Translations under genes and position numbers: made by a program | In this document: in pieces, positions 46,131 to 57,136 of the stretch | Layout of the letters: every line of letters begins with the position of its first letter | Numbering within the stretch: the first letter of the stretch is position 1 | Assembly: GCA_022478985.1 (NCBI GenBank) | Contig: JAKSZP010000185.1 | Span: 1 to 64,000, forward strand | Direction: 5' to 3' | Length of the DNA: 64,000 nt | Source of the DNA: Massospora cicadina | Taxonomy: Eukaryota > Entomophthoromycota > Entomophthoromycetes > Entomophthorales > Entomophthoraceae | Notes under the pieces: generated by a model | Told to the model about the DNA's origin: nothing | Seen by the model: the letters and a program-made list of their open reading frames with translations, nothing else | Databases searched by the model: none

Positions 46131-46662
46131 GTCAACTCCTGCTGTTGTACACTGTTATTTCAAATTACTCAACTAGATCAGCGAACACTGCCTGTTGTAG
46201 GACTTGGATATCTCTCATGCTTCAGGTAGTTGGCTGCACATATTTGATAACATAATCAATGTTACCAATACTTTGCAGATATCCAGCTAAGGTTAAAAAT
46301 TTCATAATGAGGAAGTTTTTGAAAAGTTGTCTTTAGTCTTCCTGATTTGTAGTGTGGTGAAAATAATACATAGCCTCAATTAAGAGTATTGGTCAGAAAA
46401 ATTTGGAATCCTTTCATCAGGATTTTGCTAATACAGGGTAAATTTCTCAGATTCACTCCAGGAGGTGGTTTGTAGACTGTTACAGCGTTCTCATTCATTT
46501 AATTGTTAATAGGTGTATATATTGGGGATTCACCAGCATACCCACCTCTATTTGGATATATCCTCAATAGTCTGCAGATGATCCCACTTCCTAGTTTCTT
46601 TGGTGTTCCATATTAGTAATTAATTTGCATTATTATTTTCAAAATAAATTGACTCACCACTG

Positions 46663-46674
46663 TAGTGAACACCA
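46663..46674 (-). promoter_or_regulatory. G1 primer-binding site
   Basis: On the minus strand TGGTGTTCACTA starts three bases after the 5' LTR end (TTTTTACA at 46677). It is the same motif as in TRIM-2 and G2 with one further transition (C to T). Pairing would be with a tRNA 3' end of the type TAGTGARYRCCA. Confidence 0.7.
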
Positions 46675-46676
46675 CG

Positions 46677-47480
46677 TGTAAAAACTGCGGGGTTTTCACT
46701 GGTGTATAGGTTTGCTTAGCTGCTGACTCTAGAATTATATGTGGGCTTGCTAATTGTATAAAGACAAATAGCTTAGTTGAGCTTTGATTAATGGGTAGAT
46801 TTGGCCATACTCTGGTGGATAAAAATATAACAAGTGACTTCAGCCTCACTCTGGCAATATATAGGGATTCAAGTGACTTTTGGCCTCACTCTGGTTTTAA
46901 CAATTAGACAGTAAGTACTTTTTCACAACTTCACCTTGAAATAAACAATCAACAATTGAAAATGATAAAGTATTCATAGTTCTAAGAGATTAATTATATA
47001 AAATTAGGGAATATTTATAGGCGAAATTAATAAAAGAAATGTGTTAGGGGTAAGTCATGGTAACCACAATGGTCTCAGCATGCCTAGCGATGAAAATAAT
47101 ATTGTTTTGATTTTTGGGAAAGATTCCAGCTGATCTTCACGAAAAGTAGTATATTTGAATCGCCATTTGTATCAGCTTGCATGTCGGCTACCAAACCTGA
47201 TGATTTCCCATGAGTAATTGCCCATTTTGAGATGACTTGAACATATCCACGTTTAAGCAACAATCCCCAATGAAATAGTAATAAAAAACATCATTAGATA
47301 TGATCCTCTGAAATTCTAATTAATTATTTGGTTGGCTATTATTGTCAAATAGATGACATAATTTAATTGTCATCTAAAGCTTAATTGATAAGCTAAATTG
47401 GCCACATGGACCAATAACTTAAACTAAATTAAGGCTTAAATAATTCCAAGCTGGATATTATGTTCATATAAATTCTCACA
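46677..47480 (-). repeat. G1 5' LTR
   Basis: 804 bp, pairing with 38389-39190 and flanked on its outer side by CCAGT (47481-47485). On the minus strand it begins TGTGAGAATTTATATG and ends CCCCGCAGTTTTTACA. It should contain the promoter of G1. I see TATA-like TTTATATG near the start but would not assign it. Confidence 0.93.
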
Positions 47481-48318
47481 CCAGTGTGTTACAACTGCTT
47501 AAACAGTGATTGATTTTAGGGAATAGCTTAGTAAAGTTCAGGATTGGGGCCCTCAAAATTTGGCCTAACCCAGCAAACTTTGAGCGAGGGTGAAGGGGAA
47601 ATGAACTTAGTTTGAACTGACTTTTGAAGTATTGTTGTAAGGCTGAGTCGCTGTCAGTTCATCCATGGACACCTAAATTGCTGATTTTCTTTGGTTTCAT
47701 GACTGCTTTGATGCCATCTCACCCAATTGGCCATGGTAACCTCCCAAGGCCACACCACATAGGGGCAGTCCCATGAGGTCAGGAACAGGTTCACGACACC
47801 TAACCTGCATGCACCTGGTCGCTCTGTCGTCTGTTTGGCCAAGCAAAGAATGTCAGATGAAGATTTCAATTCTTCCAGTGAGGGCTTTTAAGCTGGCGGC
47901 AGCATCCCCAATGGCCTGATGCCATTGGCGAGCTTTTCCAAATATTTAACATTATATGCTTAATTCTTTAGAGGTACATGCCCATTAGTCCTTGATCTTA
48001 ATGATTTAGTGCACTCAGATATTGATGCTGAAGGCTCATTGCCCTCAACTTTATTCAAACCTTTCATCACAGATGAATGCTGAATCTCCAAAAGCTAATC
48101 GCAAATCACCTTAATCTGTTATATTGATTCTTCTGAAGTTAATACTGGGATAAGTGCAGGATCCTCAAAGGGTAAGCTGTTATCCACCACTTGTCAACCA
48201 CATGGGCAAGGTCGCCTTGGGAGACAAGAGGGCAGCTGCTTTCTAGGATCTTTTTTTGATGGGAACGGGAATGCCACTTAGTCCAAGTGGAGGGGGCGCA
48301 CCCCTGACTTACATGAAT

Positions 48319-48834
48319 GAGCAGTGGGTTACTGCATACCCTTTTGAAAGTTCCGCCATCAATCCCAGTGTTGACAACCAAAGAATTGTTATGGTGGATC
48401 ATAGAGATCTGCATTGATTCTCAGAAATAGGTAATCAATGCAGGATGGAAGTGGTGAGTCCCTCCCCTAGGCTGATCTCAAAGCCAGCAAAAATATATAA
48501 AATCAATGAATCTTCCTCTCCAGCATCAAAACCTCAATCTTCTGAACCCCACAAGTATGAATAGGCACTAGAGCAATCAGATTAAGGTGGGTTGGGCATC
48601 ACAAATTCGTTCCCAACTGTATGAGAACATCCCTACGTGGGATGGCCCTGGGAGGCTCCCATTACTCATCAAGCAAGGCGTTGTTGCTTGATTCAGCATA
48701 CTTGCATTGGATCCACAATTCAGGCATCCAAGGATAAACTGATGATGAAACAGCACCACAGGAAACCTTGGAGTCAGTTTAAATTAAATAAATCACCCCC
48801 ACACACATAGTTTCACCAGTTTAGGTCAGACACT
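48319..48834 (+). repeat. G3 5' LTR, second piece
   Basis: It aligns with 61748-62260 of the 3' LTR, sharing TTTGAAAGTTCCGCC, GGCTGATCTCAAA, AAAATCAATGAATCTTCC and TTTAGGTCAGACACT. It ends at CACT, where the G2 LTR begins, and in the uninterrupted 3' LTR the same place reads GACACTCGAGTG. Confidence 0.9.
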
Positions 48835-49306
48835 TGTAACGAGAAGTTGATATAACTGGACAACAAGCTACACATTCCGGTGGATCAGAAATTAGAGCCA
48901 AGACGAGTCTTGAGATTGAACTGAAAAGTTATATAGATGTAAAATGAATTGATCGAAGTAGCAATAGTTTTGAGAATTGAGGGAATTTCACCAAAACCTT
49001 GAGATATAGAAGACTCCTAAAAAGGGTACAAATAAGAGATTACTAAGCAGAGGATGTATTCAGCTTAGGAGACTGATATAAGAGCTGAGTGGAAGATTGA
49101 GAGGGGAGGTTTTTTAGTGTTCAGCAAACAAGTCTGCAATTATTAAAAGTTAATAAAGTGTCAATAGGGGTGATTGCTCCATATATTAAATATCAGGTTT
49201 TTATTAGAATCAGCGATCTTCATATCATCCATTTCTGTTGTTCAGTGACTAATACCCTGCGTAAACCAGCTCAGCGGAATCAAGCCATTACGTCAAAAAA
49301 TCAACA
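48835..49306 (+). repeat. G2 5' LTR
   Basis: Begins TGTAACGAGAAGTTGATA and ends AAAAATCAACA, matching the 3' LTR throughout (GGCGGAATCAAGCC-type end). Its divergence from the 3' LTR is mostly single substitutions, many of them transitions. Confidence 0.94.
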
Positions 49307-49307
49307 G

Positions 49308-49319
49308 TGGCGCTCACTA
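49308..49319 (+). promoter_or_regulatory. G2 primer-binding site
   Basis: TGGCGCTCACTA lies one base after the 5' LTR and is the least altered copy of the motif shared with TRIM-2 and G1. The inferred primer tRNA would end TAGTGAGCGCCA, implying a discriminator base G and a 5' end GCTCACT. This fits a G73-type tRNA, but I cannot name it. Confidence 0.75.
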
Positions 49320-49363
49320 TAGAGGGCAACTTGTCAACTTTATCTTTTTGGCACTAGGGCAAA

Positions 49364-51780
49364 ATGGCGAGACCTCACTCATTATGCCAAAACATAATCA
49401 GATTTCACGCTCAATATGTTGAGGAAGATCAGGAAGCATCCAACAATGAACTGGCACTTTTCACAGTGACAGAGCCAGGTGAGGAAGATGATATGATTGA
49501 TTTGCAGTTAAAAACTGTCCTGAGTTGGCAGGTATTAATAAGGTCACTCTACAAATGTGACCCCAGCAGCTGCGTGGCATTATAGTATGGCTTCTGTGGG
49601 GGTATTAACTCTATGAAGATGAAGCGGGGGAGCTTGATTTGAGTTTATTCTACAATAAACGGGACCAAGAAACCCGCTAAGCATTGCATATTTCCTATCT
49701 TGATGCGACTACCATGGGGTTGTCTCGTTGTCTTAGCACCCACAGAACTGAAGAGTATTTAGTCATGTATGTGCAACCATAGATCCGCCAGCTACTGCAT
49801 GTGCTAGCCTACCAAATTATTGAGTTTGGGGACGTCATGCCGTTTGTTCACGCGCAGAAGAATTATACTCACCTTCTACTTGGCCAACTCATTGTTACTC
49901 ATTTTTGGAGGTTCAGGGGGCATTGGTACAGGTGGACCACACCATGTTGTAGATGTTTACTGTCAGTTGTACTTTTTCGTTCCACAGTTGAATCAGGAGG
50001 TACCTCAAGTAATAGGGGAACTGTTGGATCAGCGCAGTTTATCAGTGGAATAATTCAGGATGTAACCACAATGGGATGCAACACTGAGCGTTTTATAACG
50101 GACCTAGCAGAATGTGCGGAAGCGCTTGAAACCACGGTAGCTCAGATTAGGGAAAGGGTAACCTTGACAGAGCATCAGATAATGGATCACGTTGGCTCCG
50201 TGGCAGCTGAATTCAGCCAACTTTGCATCGAGTGGAGTAATCAGCAGATGGCTGACAATACGCTCATCTCCTTGTCAACATCCCCCAAATATTGCCAGTC
50301 AATAGTCAGGTTACACAATTGGAAATTGTTAGTCAGGATTAGCACAGTCAAGCCATTACTCTTCCGTTCCTTGAGATAGTAGAGTACGCAGATATGCGAG
50401 GACAATTAGATACCCTTAGATGGGCCAATGAGGATCTGGTGCAAGAGCAAGCTGCCCTCATTAATCAAGTAGATGATGCTAACTGACAAGTGTGTGGCAC
50501 TTGCAGGCAGAACACAAGAATGCAAAGCACAGTGGAGTACATTTGCTCACAGCTTTAAGCAGTGGAGTGGAAGCTGGACTCTGACTGGGAATTCCATCAT
50601 GAAATGCAAAATCAGTATGAGACAATTGCACCAGGAATTTAAAGATGGCTAGTGTCAGTGTTACTCGGTTAAAGTGGAACATATAATTGACGCACATTTT
50701 GCTGAACAAGCTGAAACATGGGGAAAAGGTGCAGTTAGCAGCGATTTGGGATAGGAATGCTATGGATTGGCCGATGAGTATTTCTTGGGGGCTATGGCAG
50801 ACCCTCCTCACAACCCAACTTCTTATGAGTCTAATTAGGCGGATTTGCCTCCATCTGCTCATCACTACAATAGTTCACAAGGGGCTGTTTCCCCCAGTTA
50901 TTCAAAACCCAATTTGGCTGTTCCTTTTGGCAGGATCCCGGAGCAAGGCGAAGTTGTTCAGATCAAGAATTTACCACCATTCAGTTATGATTGGAATATG
51001 CATGGTTATTTTAAACGATTTGAATTCGCCATGGAAAGGGCCTTGGATTAGCAAAAAGTGAAACTGTTACTGTCCGCTTTGGACATGGAGAGCGCCAATT
51101 AAGTCACATGTTATTTCCAGAATAGTTCAGTATCTTATCAAGAGGTAAAAGCGACTGTTCTCCAGATGTTTGGGGGGCGGCTAAGATGGCTCAACAAAAG
51201 CCGACTTCCTGACCCTACAGTTCCAACAAAACAAGTCTCTGTTGAAATTTGCTGAGCGATTCTTGGTGGAAGCACATGTGTTCTTAGAAGCCAACATTTA
51301 TCCACTGGAGATGTAGGTATAGCAATGATGGCGGCAGTCAAAACATACCAGGAATTGCATAATGCTATGTCTCATGTTCTGGACAAAGATGCAGGGCTTA
51401 TTCAAATTGTGAACACTTTATGTCATCTCTCCACCACGTTCAACACCTCCAATGTAGGGCGGAAGGCCCCTGCTTTTGCCGCATTATACTCCTTGGGATA
51501 TGGGCAACAACGACTGAGTTATAAGCCATTGCGAAATATTTGTCCACCTTATATATCAGGAGATCCTTTTTGCCCTATGTATGCTCAGCCGCCTCATCCC
51601 CAACCTTTCAATACTTCCATTAATTTCTGGCTCAGTCTCTCGCTGCAAACTATAGATGTGAGTCCTTTATATATGCTTGCTTCTTGTGCAGATATAGAGA
51701 GCATTATGCGGGTAATTGCCTTGGCAACCAGCAGGTGTATGCGGTGCCATCTGGAGTGATTGAGCAGGGAAAAGCTCAAG
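49364..51780 (+). pseudogene. G2 gag, long, with zinc knuckle
   Basis: The frame starts near ATG 49364 (MARPHSLCQNIIRFHAQYVE) and moves through several frames. A helical part, DLAECAEALETTVAQIRERV, lies within 49801-50379. A capsid-like block, NMHGYFKRFEFAMERALD near 51000, continues with TVLQMFGG and AERFLVEAHVFLEANIYPLE. The zinc knuckle CFLCRYREHYAGNC (C-x2-C-x4-H-x4-C, all ligands kept) is at 51678-51719. At about 2.4 kb this gag region is long, and stops at several points make it inactive. Confidence 0.78.
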
Positions 51781-51814
51781 CGGAGTAGAGACAGGACACT
51801 CTATCTCCTTTAAT

Positions 51815-52213
51815 TTGAAATTAATTATCCCTAATGAATCTCAAGAGTCTCTTTTTGTTGGACTCAAAACTCAGCCAGATGACTTGTTATACCAACAGCT
51901 TCCATCAGATACCCCAGCCTCCATTCAAGAGAGTAATTATTCCCCCTCAAGCTCTGAGTTCCGCCATGATATGCAGAAGCCATATGCATGGCAGATCTTG
52001 GAACAAAATGGCATAAGCAACGCAGGACCCTCAATGGACGTCGCCTCCCTAGTGGGGGTTAGCATAGCTATTCCAATCAAAAAAATTTCTCAAGAGTATC
52101 CTCATGTTGGTATGGGTATATCCTCCTTCTTTGGTAACAAAAAGCCGTTGGACGTTCATGTAATAAAAAACAATGGTTCTTTATTATTCAGAATGCACAG
52201 TTGGAAACGTTGA
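51815..52213 (+). pseudogene. G2 gag-protease linker frame
   Basis: A 132-residue frame, rich in Ser, Pro and Gln in its first half, links the zinc knuckle to the protease. No domain is recognised. In the adjacent frame the end reads IIQNAQLETLTR and would continue directly into 53029 if the 801-bp insert were absent, which suggests that the linker was interrupted by that insert. Confidence 0.45.
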
Positions 52214-52218
52214 CTAGA

Positions 52219-53019
52219 TTTGGGTTTACATCTTAAACACTTTTAGTTTGGTTAGATTTTGTTAATTATTGTATTTATAAAGGAGAAATAGCTAATTTAT
52301 AACGATTCAATACTGTTTAAATGTTGACTATATTTGGGTTCACATCCCAAACCCTTTTAGTTTAATCAGCCTATGTGAATTACTATATTTGATAAGAAGA
52401 GCCACAACTAATTCATAAATGATCCAGCACTTTCAAGAACCAAATCTGAACTTTCCACAATTTTTCAAGACTAAAATTACAATTAACTTTGTCAAAAATA
52501 GTGGAATGCAACTCCCAACAATTTTGCAAAATAAATAACATATATAAATTTTATTAAAAGTATCAAAACGCTTAAATCCACCAATTCGACCTTCTTGCCA
52601 ACTAACTAAGTCAAAATAATTATTAATCAACTTTAATTAAGACTATCGCTGTCCAGGCCAAACCCAAGACTGATATAATTAGCAATTTAATTAGACCATC
52701 AAAAAATCTATTTTAGCAACCTGAAATTCCCCAACTGAGAATAGAATAATTACTAATTCAAAGGATGACTCCAAATCAAGATTAATAATTTAGACCAGTT
52801 GAGAGCTAACTAGAATTAGGGGTTGACAGGACTGAATTCCAAAGAGTGAGAAAACCCTAGAAAAAGTTTGTCACAGATATGAATTCCAAGGAGTGAGACA
52901 AACCTAGAAAAAGTTTATCAAGTTACCTATATAAACAAAAATTAAAAACTATTAAAAGTTGTTTATTTTTGTCTAGATTTTATTATTGAGTTTTTCTTTG
53001 TTTTTTAGCTTGAGGAAGA
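52219..53019. mobile_element. 801-bp AT-rich insert with 9-bp direct repeats
   Basis: TTGACTAGA occurs at 52210-52218 and again at 53020-53028, exactly bordering the AT-rich block, like a target duplication. Inside are two tandem units of about 115 bp (52211-52321 and 52322-52436, each starting TTTGGGTTYACATC or close to it). There are also two units of about 46 bp near 52830-52920 (GAATTCCAA-GAGTGAGA, CCTAGAAAAAGTTT). No terminal inverted repeats or coding are evident. It could be a non-autonomous DNA transposon with a 9-bp target, or a SINE-like insertion. Confidence 0.55.
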
Positions 53020-53179
53020 TTGACTAGAAGTTCAATAAGCACGTGGCAACCTCATTTAAGACAAAGGAACTAATAGAAGGATCTATTCTGACTTGGACTA
53101 TCTGCTGCTCACGTCTCCAAACGTGAAAACCTAGATTTTTAATATTAAATATAACCTGTGCAACCACAATTTTACATTC

Positions 53180-53523
53180 ACCTACTGTGACATTTTTGTT
53201 CAAAACAGAAAAATCTGAGCTAATATAGACACTGGTGCTCCAGTTAATATAATCTCTACCATGTTGGTGGCTAGGCTTCCGCTGAATCTGGATGTGGATC
53301 ACAGAGTAGTATATGGTACCATGGGGACATAGAGCACTGTGTCTGAAGGAGCTTATAGCGCTTTGCCTTTGCGATTTGGTTCAGTTAGGGCTTCCGCTCC
53401 AGTGGTGGTTCTACCAGATAATAACTATAATATGCTGATCTGTGCTGCATTCATGAGGAGATTTGGAGCCGTAGCCAATATATGGCATAGGAAACCATTA
53501 GTATTTTGGAATAACAGATTCTA
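53180..53523 (+). pseudogene. G2 aspartic protease
   Basis: The catalytic motif NIDTGAPVNIIS is intact, with DTGA encoded at 53228-53239. It is followed by EGAYSALPLRFGSVR and APVVVLPDNNYNMLICAAFM. A stop lies shortly after DTGA, near 53329, and the frame is otherwise readable to 53523. The enzyme would mature Gag and Pol. Of the three related elements only this copy keeps the triad. Confidence 0.82.
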
Positions 53524-54180
53524 ATTTACTTTACCTCCAGCGGAATCCCAATGGATCCGTTCCACTCCAGTAAAATCAATTTAGCATATAGTGATGGGGT
53601 GGTACCTGTCCAATATTAGCAAATGAAGAGGAGAACCAGAGACATCCACAACCAGATCTATGAGTATAAAGGTATTCCGCTACAAGAAGCAAGCGCGTTG
53701 AGCCTCCCTTCTGGGAACCTGTGAATAATAGGAACCAAGCTCAAAATAGACATCCCTGAAGGGCTATATGGGGAAATTGTGGGGCACTACCAGAAATCAT
53801 GGCTTGAACCACATGTGGCTCCACGGCTACTGTTACCAGGAAATGGTAAAGTGAAGGTACTTCTAGTGAACCTACAGAAGGAGATGATGATGATCCAAAG
53901 TCACCAAGTGTGGCTCATCTACAACTGGCCCCTATTGATGAGTTTTGTAGTGTTCATGATTTTGGATTGTGGGAGTACCTCATCCTAATGGCAAATTCAT
54001 CATTCGGCATAATGACAGTGGTCCCACAGGAAGCTAACTGGATTGTTGGTGGAACAGCAGAATAAGCAATAGCTTTATTTAAAATATAATGAGATATTTT
54101 TGCATCCAACAATCATGATTTGGGGTGCGCTCAAGGGGTGGTGCATTGGATAGATATGGGGGGCACCCTCCCATTCAATC

Positions 54181-54960
54181 GTGGCCCACTTGCGCTCAAA
54201 GGCGGTGGAAGAGGTTGTCTCCAATGAGGTAGATAAACTGATTGAACAAGGGATGTTAGAGCCATCGAAGAGTCCATGGTCATTACCAGTGCTCATTGTA
54301 AAGAAAAAAGATGGCACAAACCGGGTGGTCATTGACTATCAAAAGCTCAATAGCATAATGAAGTTGATTCCTACCCCCTTCCACAGATTGATGATGTGCT
54401 AGATCAACTGGGAGGGGATATTTTTTCACCATGGATTTGATATAGGGGTACTAGCAGATTGAATTGCCATCAGCAGAACAGGAAAAATGTGATATCATTA
54501 CTTTGAAGGGGTTATTCCAGCTTACACGTATGCCACAGGGTTTGTGCAACGCCCTAGTTACGTTCCAGCGTGATATGGATATGATTTTAGGTAAACTGAA
54601 GCTGTCTTGCATCTTAGTTTACCTCAATGATATCAACATGTTCTCACGAACATTTACAGACCATCTTGACTGCTGGAACAAGTTTTCACCAACTCGCTGA
54701 TGCTAATATCAAAATCAAGCCTCAGAAGTGTCACTTTTTAAAGAGCACTTAGAATACCTTGGGTTTGTAGTGGATTCAAAAGGACTTAAACCATAGCCGG
54801 CAAAAGTGAAAGCAATAAGCAAGATGACCCGCCCAGGTAATAAATGTGATATCCAAGTGTTCTTGGAGATGGTCAGTTACTACTAGTGGTTCATTACTAA
54901 CTTCAGTTGTATTGGGGCACCGCTCTTTGAGTAGTTAAAGAAAATGTCACTTTTGACTGG
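54181..54960 (+). pseudogene. G2 reverse transcriptase
   Basis: The finger block [20 protein letters not shown] followed by [20 protein letters not shown] is open at 54181-54402. MPQGLCNALVTFQRDMDMI and the catalytic box VYLNDINMFS (YLDD changed to YLND) are in 54464-54700. The thumb piece KIKPQKCHFL is near 54710. A frameshift and stops near 54400 disrupt the palm. Confidence 0.9.
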
Positions 54961-55004
54961 GTTTAATGATGCCAAAACGCATTTGATGTATTCTGAACTG
55001 CGTT

Positions 55005-55410
55005 GGCAAGTGCACCAATTTGCAATACCCCAACTTCATAAAAAAATTAATAGTACAAACGGATACATTGCTCTCTGCTGTAGGGGCAGTATTATTTCAG
55101 AAAGATGATGATGGCGTAGAGCACCCTGTTGCGCTTTGTAGCCAAAGCTTAAACTGTCATGAACGGAATTACACTGTGACTGAGCAAGAGTGTTTAGCAG
55201 TGATTTATGCTTAAAAACAGTTTAGAGTATACCTCCATGGGATGAAGTTCCAAGTGGTAACGGATCATGCTTCCTTGCGCTGGCTTCAAAATCTCCATGA
55301 ACCTGAAGGATGGCTTGCATGATGGGCGTTGAAGCTCCAAACATACGATTTGAGATTGTACACCAGCCGGGAGCAAAACATCAAATTGTGGATTGTCTTT
55401 CATGACTGCC
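55005..55410 (+). pseudogene. G2 RNase H
   Basis: It reads LIVQTDTLLSAVGAVLFQ (aspartate), HPVALCSQSL, then TEQECLAVIYA (glutamate), a stop, then VTDHASLRWLQNLHEPEG. The canonical active-site acids are visible despite the stop at 55212. Confidence 0.88.
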
Positions 55411-55559
55411 AATGGTTGCTATTATGATGATTTTGGCACATTATGTATGAGAAGATGGTGGTGGACTAATACCATGATGAGCTATTGCAAGTGATCAAAG
55501 TGCTAGATGGGCTTAGGCAGGATACTTTTCTATGCGATTAGGGGACTATATAATAAGAT

Positions 55560-56620
55560 TGGAGACTTGAAGCTGAGTTTCCCTAAACCTTCTGATAGAC
55601 CCACGATTATTATGGATGCCCATCAGACGGTAGGACACGTATTATTGCAAAAAACGTTGGAGTTTTTGCAACCCCACTACTAATGGGAGAGCATGCATAT
55701 GATGTGATGGAAATGGAAAGCTGTTACCATCAGTGTAAATTTGAGAAGCCTTTCCACAAGAAGACCATATACCTTCTGGTTAAGTCTTGGTCTCTGGCAT
55801 ACCATTTCCCTTGATGTAGTGAGACCTCTGACATCTGTCACTAACAGATCTAAGGATATAATTTTAGCAATTGATCATTTAACGAGATGGATGGAAGCCA
55901 GGGCAATTAATGACTTGGGAGAAGTCACTACCATCAAGTTTATTATGAAGTGCATTATACAGTGATATAGCTTCCCACAGTTCATCTTAACGGACAGTAA
56001 AACAATTTCACCTTTGTCATCTTGCCCAAGTTTAATAAGTTGATGGAGATCCGTGAGGTTTGACTACTCCCTACAATCCACAATCAAATGAGATGGTGGA
56101 ACAGGTAAACGGTACTTTAATGAACATACTCCGTAAGCTGGTGAAAGATTGACCCTTGGAATGAAATACTTTCCTACCTACAGCTTTGTTTATGTATAAT
56201 ATCAGCTATCACTTGTCCACCAGCAAGATTCCCTTCCGATTAGTTTATGGTAGAAATCCAGCCCTGCCTGCCCTGCTTTACTCATGTGTAGAGGACACTG
56301 GCGGTGTGGAATCAAAGAATTATTTGACGAATCTAGCAGAAACACTGATCAAGTTACAAATGGAAGCCTATTCTACTAGTTTGGTTAAAAAGATATGTGA
56401 TCAGAAAGCTGACCAGAAGAGATGTAGCGGACTTCCACTGTTCGCTGCAGGATATCATGTTTTGTTCCATGACCAACATAAATTTGGGTGGGAAAACAAG
56501 CGATCTAACATCTGTGCTGGACCATTTAAGATAATCAAGAAGACTGGTATGGATGCCTATACCATTAAGGAACCCTCAGGTGGTCAGATTACCAACCAAG
56601 TTCACGCAAAGTTCCTTTGA
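55560..56620 (+). pseudogene. G2 integrase
   Basis: The zinc-binding part is at about 55610-55680 (MDAHQTVGHVLLQKTLEFLQ), with both histidines. The catalytic core begins HTISLDVVRPLTS (55800) with the first aspartate, and includes AIDHLTRWMEAR. The second aspartate region is near 55980 (LTDSKT) and is damaged. The open C-terminus (56186-56620, 144 residues) has PFRLVYGRNPALP and the GPF-type module AGPFKIIKKTGMDAYTIKEP. There is no chromodomain. The stop at 56618 is close to the 3' LTR. Confidence 0.87.
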
Positions 56621-56652
56621 GCATATAAGCAATAGGAGCATATCATCCTGTT

Positions 56653-56667
56653 AAAGGGGGGGGGTAA
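56653..56667 (+). promoter_or_regulatory. G2 polypurine tract
   Basis: AAAGGGGGGGGGTAA lies directly before the 3' LTR start TGTTGAG at 56668, the usual place for the plus-strand primer of Ty3/gypsy elements. The tract is unusually G-rich and uninterrupted. Confidence 0.9.
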
Positions 56668-57136
56668 TGTTGAGAAGTTGATATGACTGGACAATAAGCT
56701 ACACATTCCAGTGGATTGGAAATTAGAGTTGTGATGAGTCTCAAGATTAGACTGAAAAGTTATATGGATATAAAGCTAATTGATCAAAGTAGCAATAGTT
56801 GGGAGAATCAAGGGAATCCTGCCAAAACCTCGAGGTATAGAAGACTCCTAAAAATGGAACGAATAGGAGATTACTAGGCAGATGATGCATTTGACTTGGG
56901 AGACTGAGATAAGAGCTGATTGGAAGATTGACAGGGGAGGTTTAATAGTGTTTGGCAGATAAGTCTGCGATTATTATAAGTTAATAAAGTGGTAATAGGG
57001 GTGATCACTCCATATAGTATTTATTTTGGTTTTTATTAGTCAGCAATTTCCATATTGTCCAATTTGGTTGCTCAGTAGCTAATACCCTGTGTAAACCAAC
57101 TTGGCGGAATCAAGCCTTTATGCCAAAAAATTAACA
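56668..57136 (+). repeat. G2 3' LTR
   Basis: Begins TGTTGAGAAGTTGATATG and ends AAAAAATTAACA, matching the 5' LTR end to end. The G3 5' LTR resumes immediately at 57137. Confidence 0.94.

Larger units (their letters stand above)
38389..47480 (-). mobile_element. G1: complete Ty3/gypsy element without chromodomain
   Basis: LTRs of 802 bp (38389-39190) and 804 bp (46677-47480) enclose 7.5 kb coding on the minus strand. The flanking duplication is CCAGC (38384-38388) and CCAGT (47481-47485), one transition apart. LTR ends on the minus strand are TGTGRRAATT and TTTTTACA. Gag, protease, RT, RNase H and integrase occur in the normal order, all with stops. It inserted into the antisense solo LTR, so it is among the youngest elements of the nest. 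Confidence 0.95.
37925..48313 (-). repeat. Antisense solo LTR of the chromovirus family, split by G1
   Basis: On the minus strand it begins TGTAAGTCAGGGGTGCG at 48313, runs to 47486, is interrupted by G1, resumes at 38388 and ends GCTATGACA at 37925. The two pieces sum to 1292 bp, equal to the G3 3' LTR. Flanks are TGGAC (37920-37924) and TGAAT (48314-48318), a 5-bp duplication with two transitions. It therefore inserted into the LTR of a relative, in the opposite direction, and is not part of G4 or G3. Confidence 0.9.
48835..57136 (+). mobile_element. G2: complete Ty3/gypsy element without chromodomain
   Basis: LTRs 48835-49306 (472 bp) and 56668-57136 (469 bp) enclose 7.4 kb. The order is primer-binding site, gag with zinc knuckle, protease with an intact DTGA, RT, RNase H, integrase, polypurine tract. 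The insertion site is internal to the G3 5' LTR, proven by the intact equivalent in the G3 3' LTR (GACACTCGAGTG near 62250). A clean 5-bp duplication is not visible: the flanks are CACT and CCTTGAG. Confidence 0.94.

Noticed and set aside
37925..48313. Reading the antisense LTR as the 5' LTR of G4
   Set aside because: It lies inside the G3 5' LTR with its own degraded duplication, and the G4 interior continues at 62914, not beside it.
49801..50379. 192-residue frame as a separate gene
   Set aside because: Its second half is the helical part of G2 gag; the first half is in a mixed frame of the same decayed gag.
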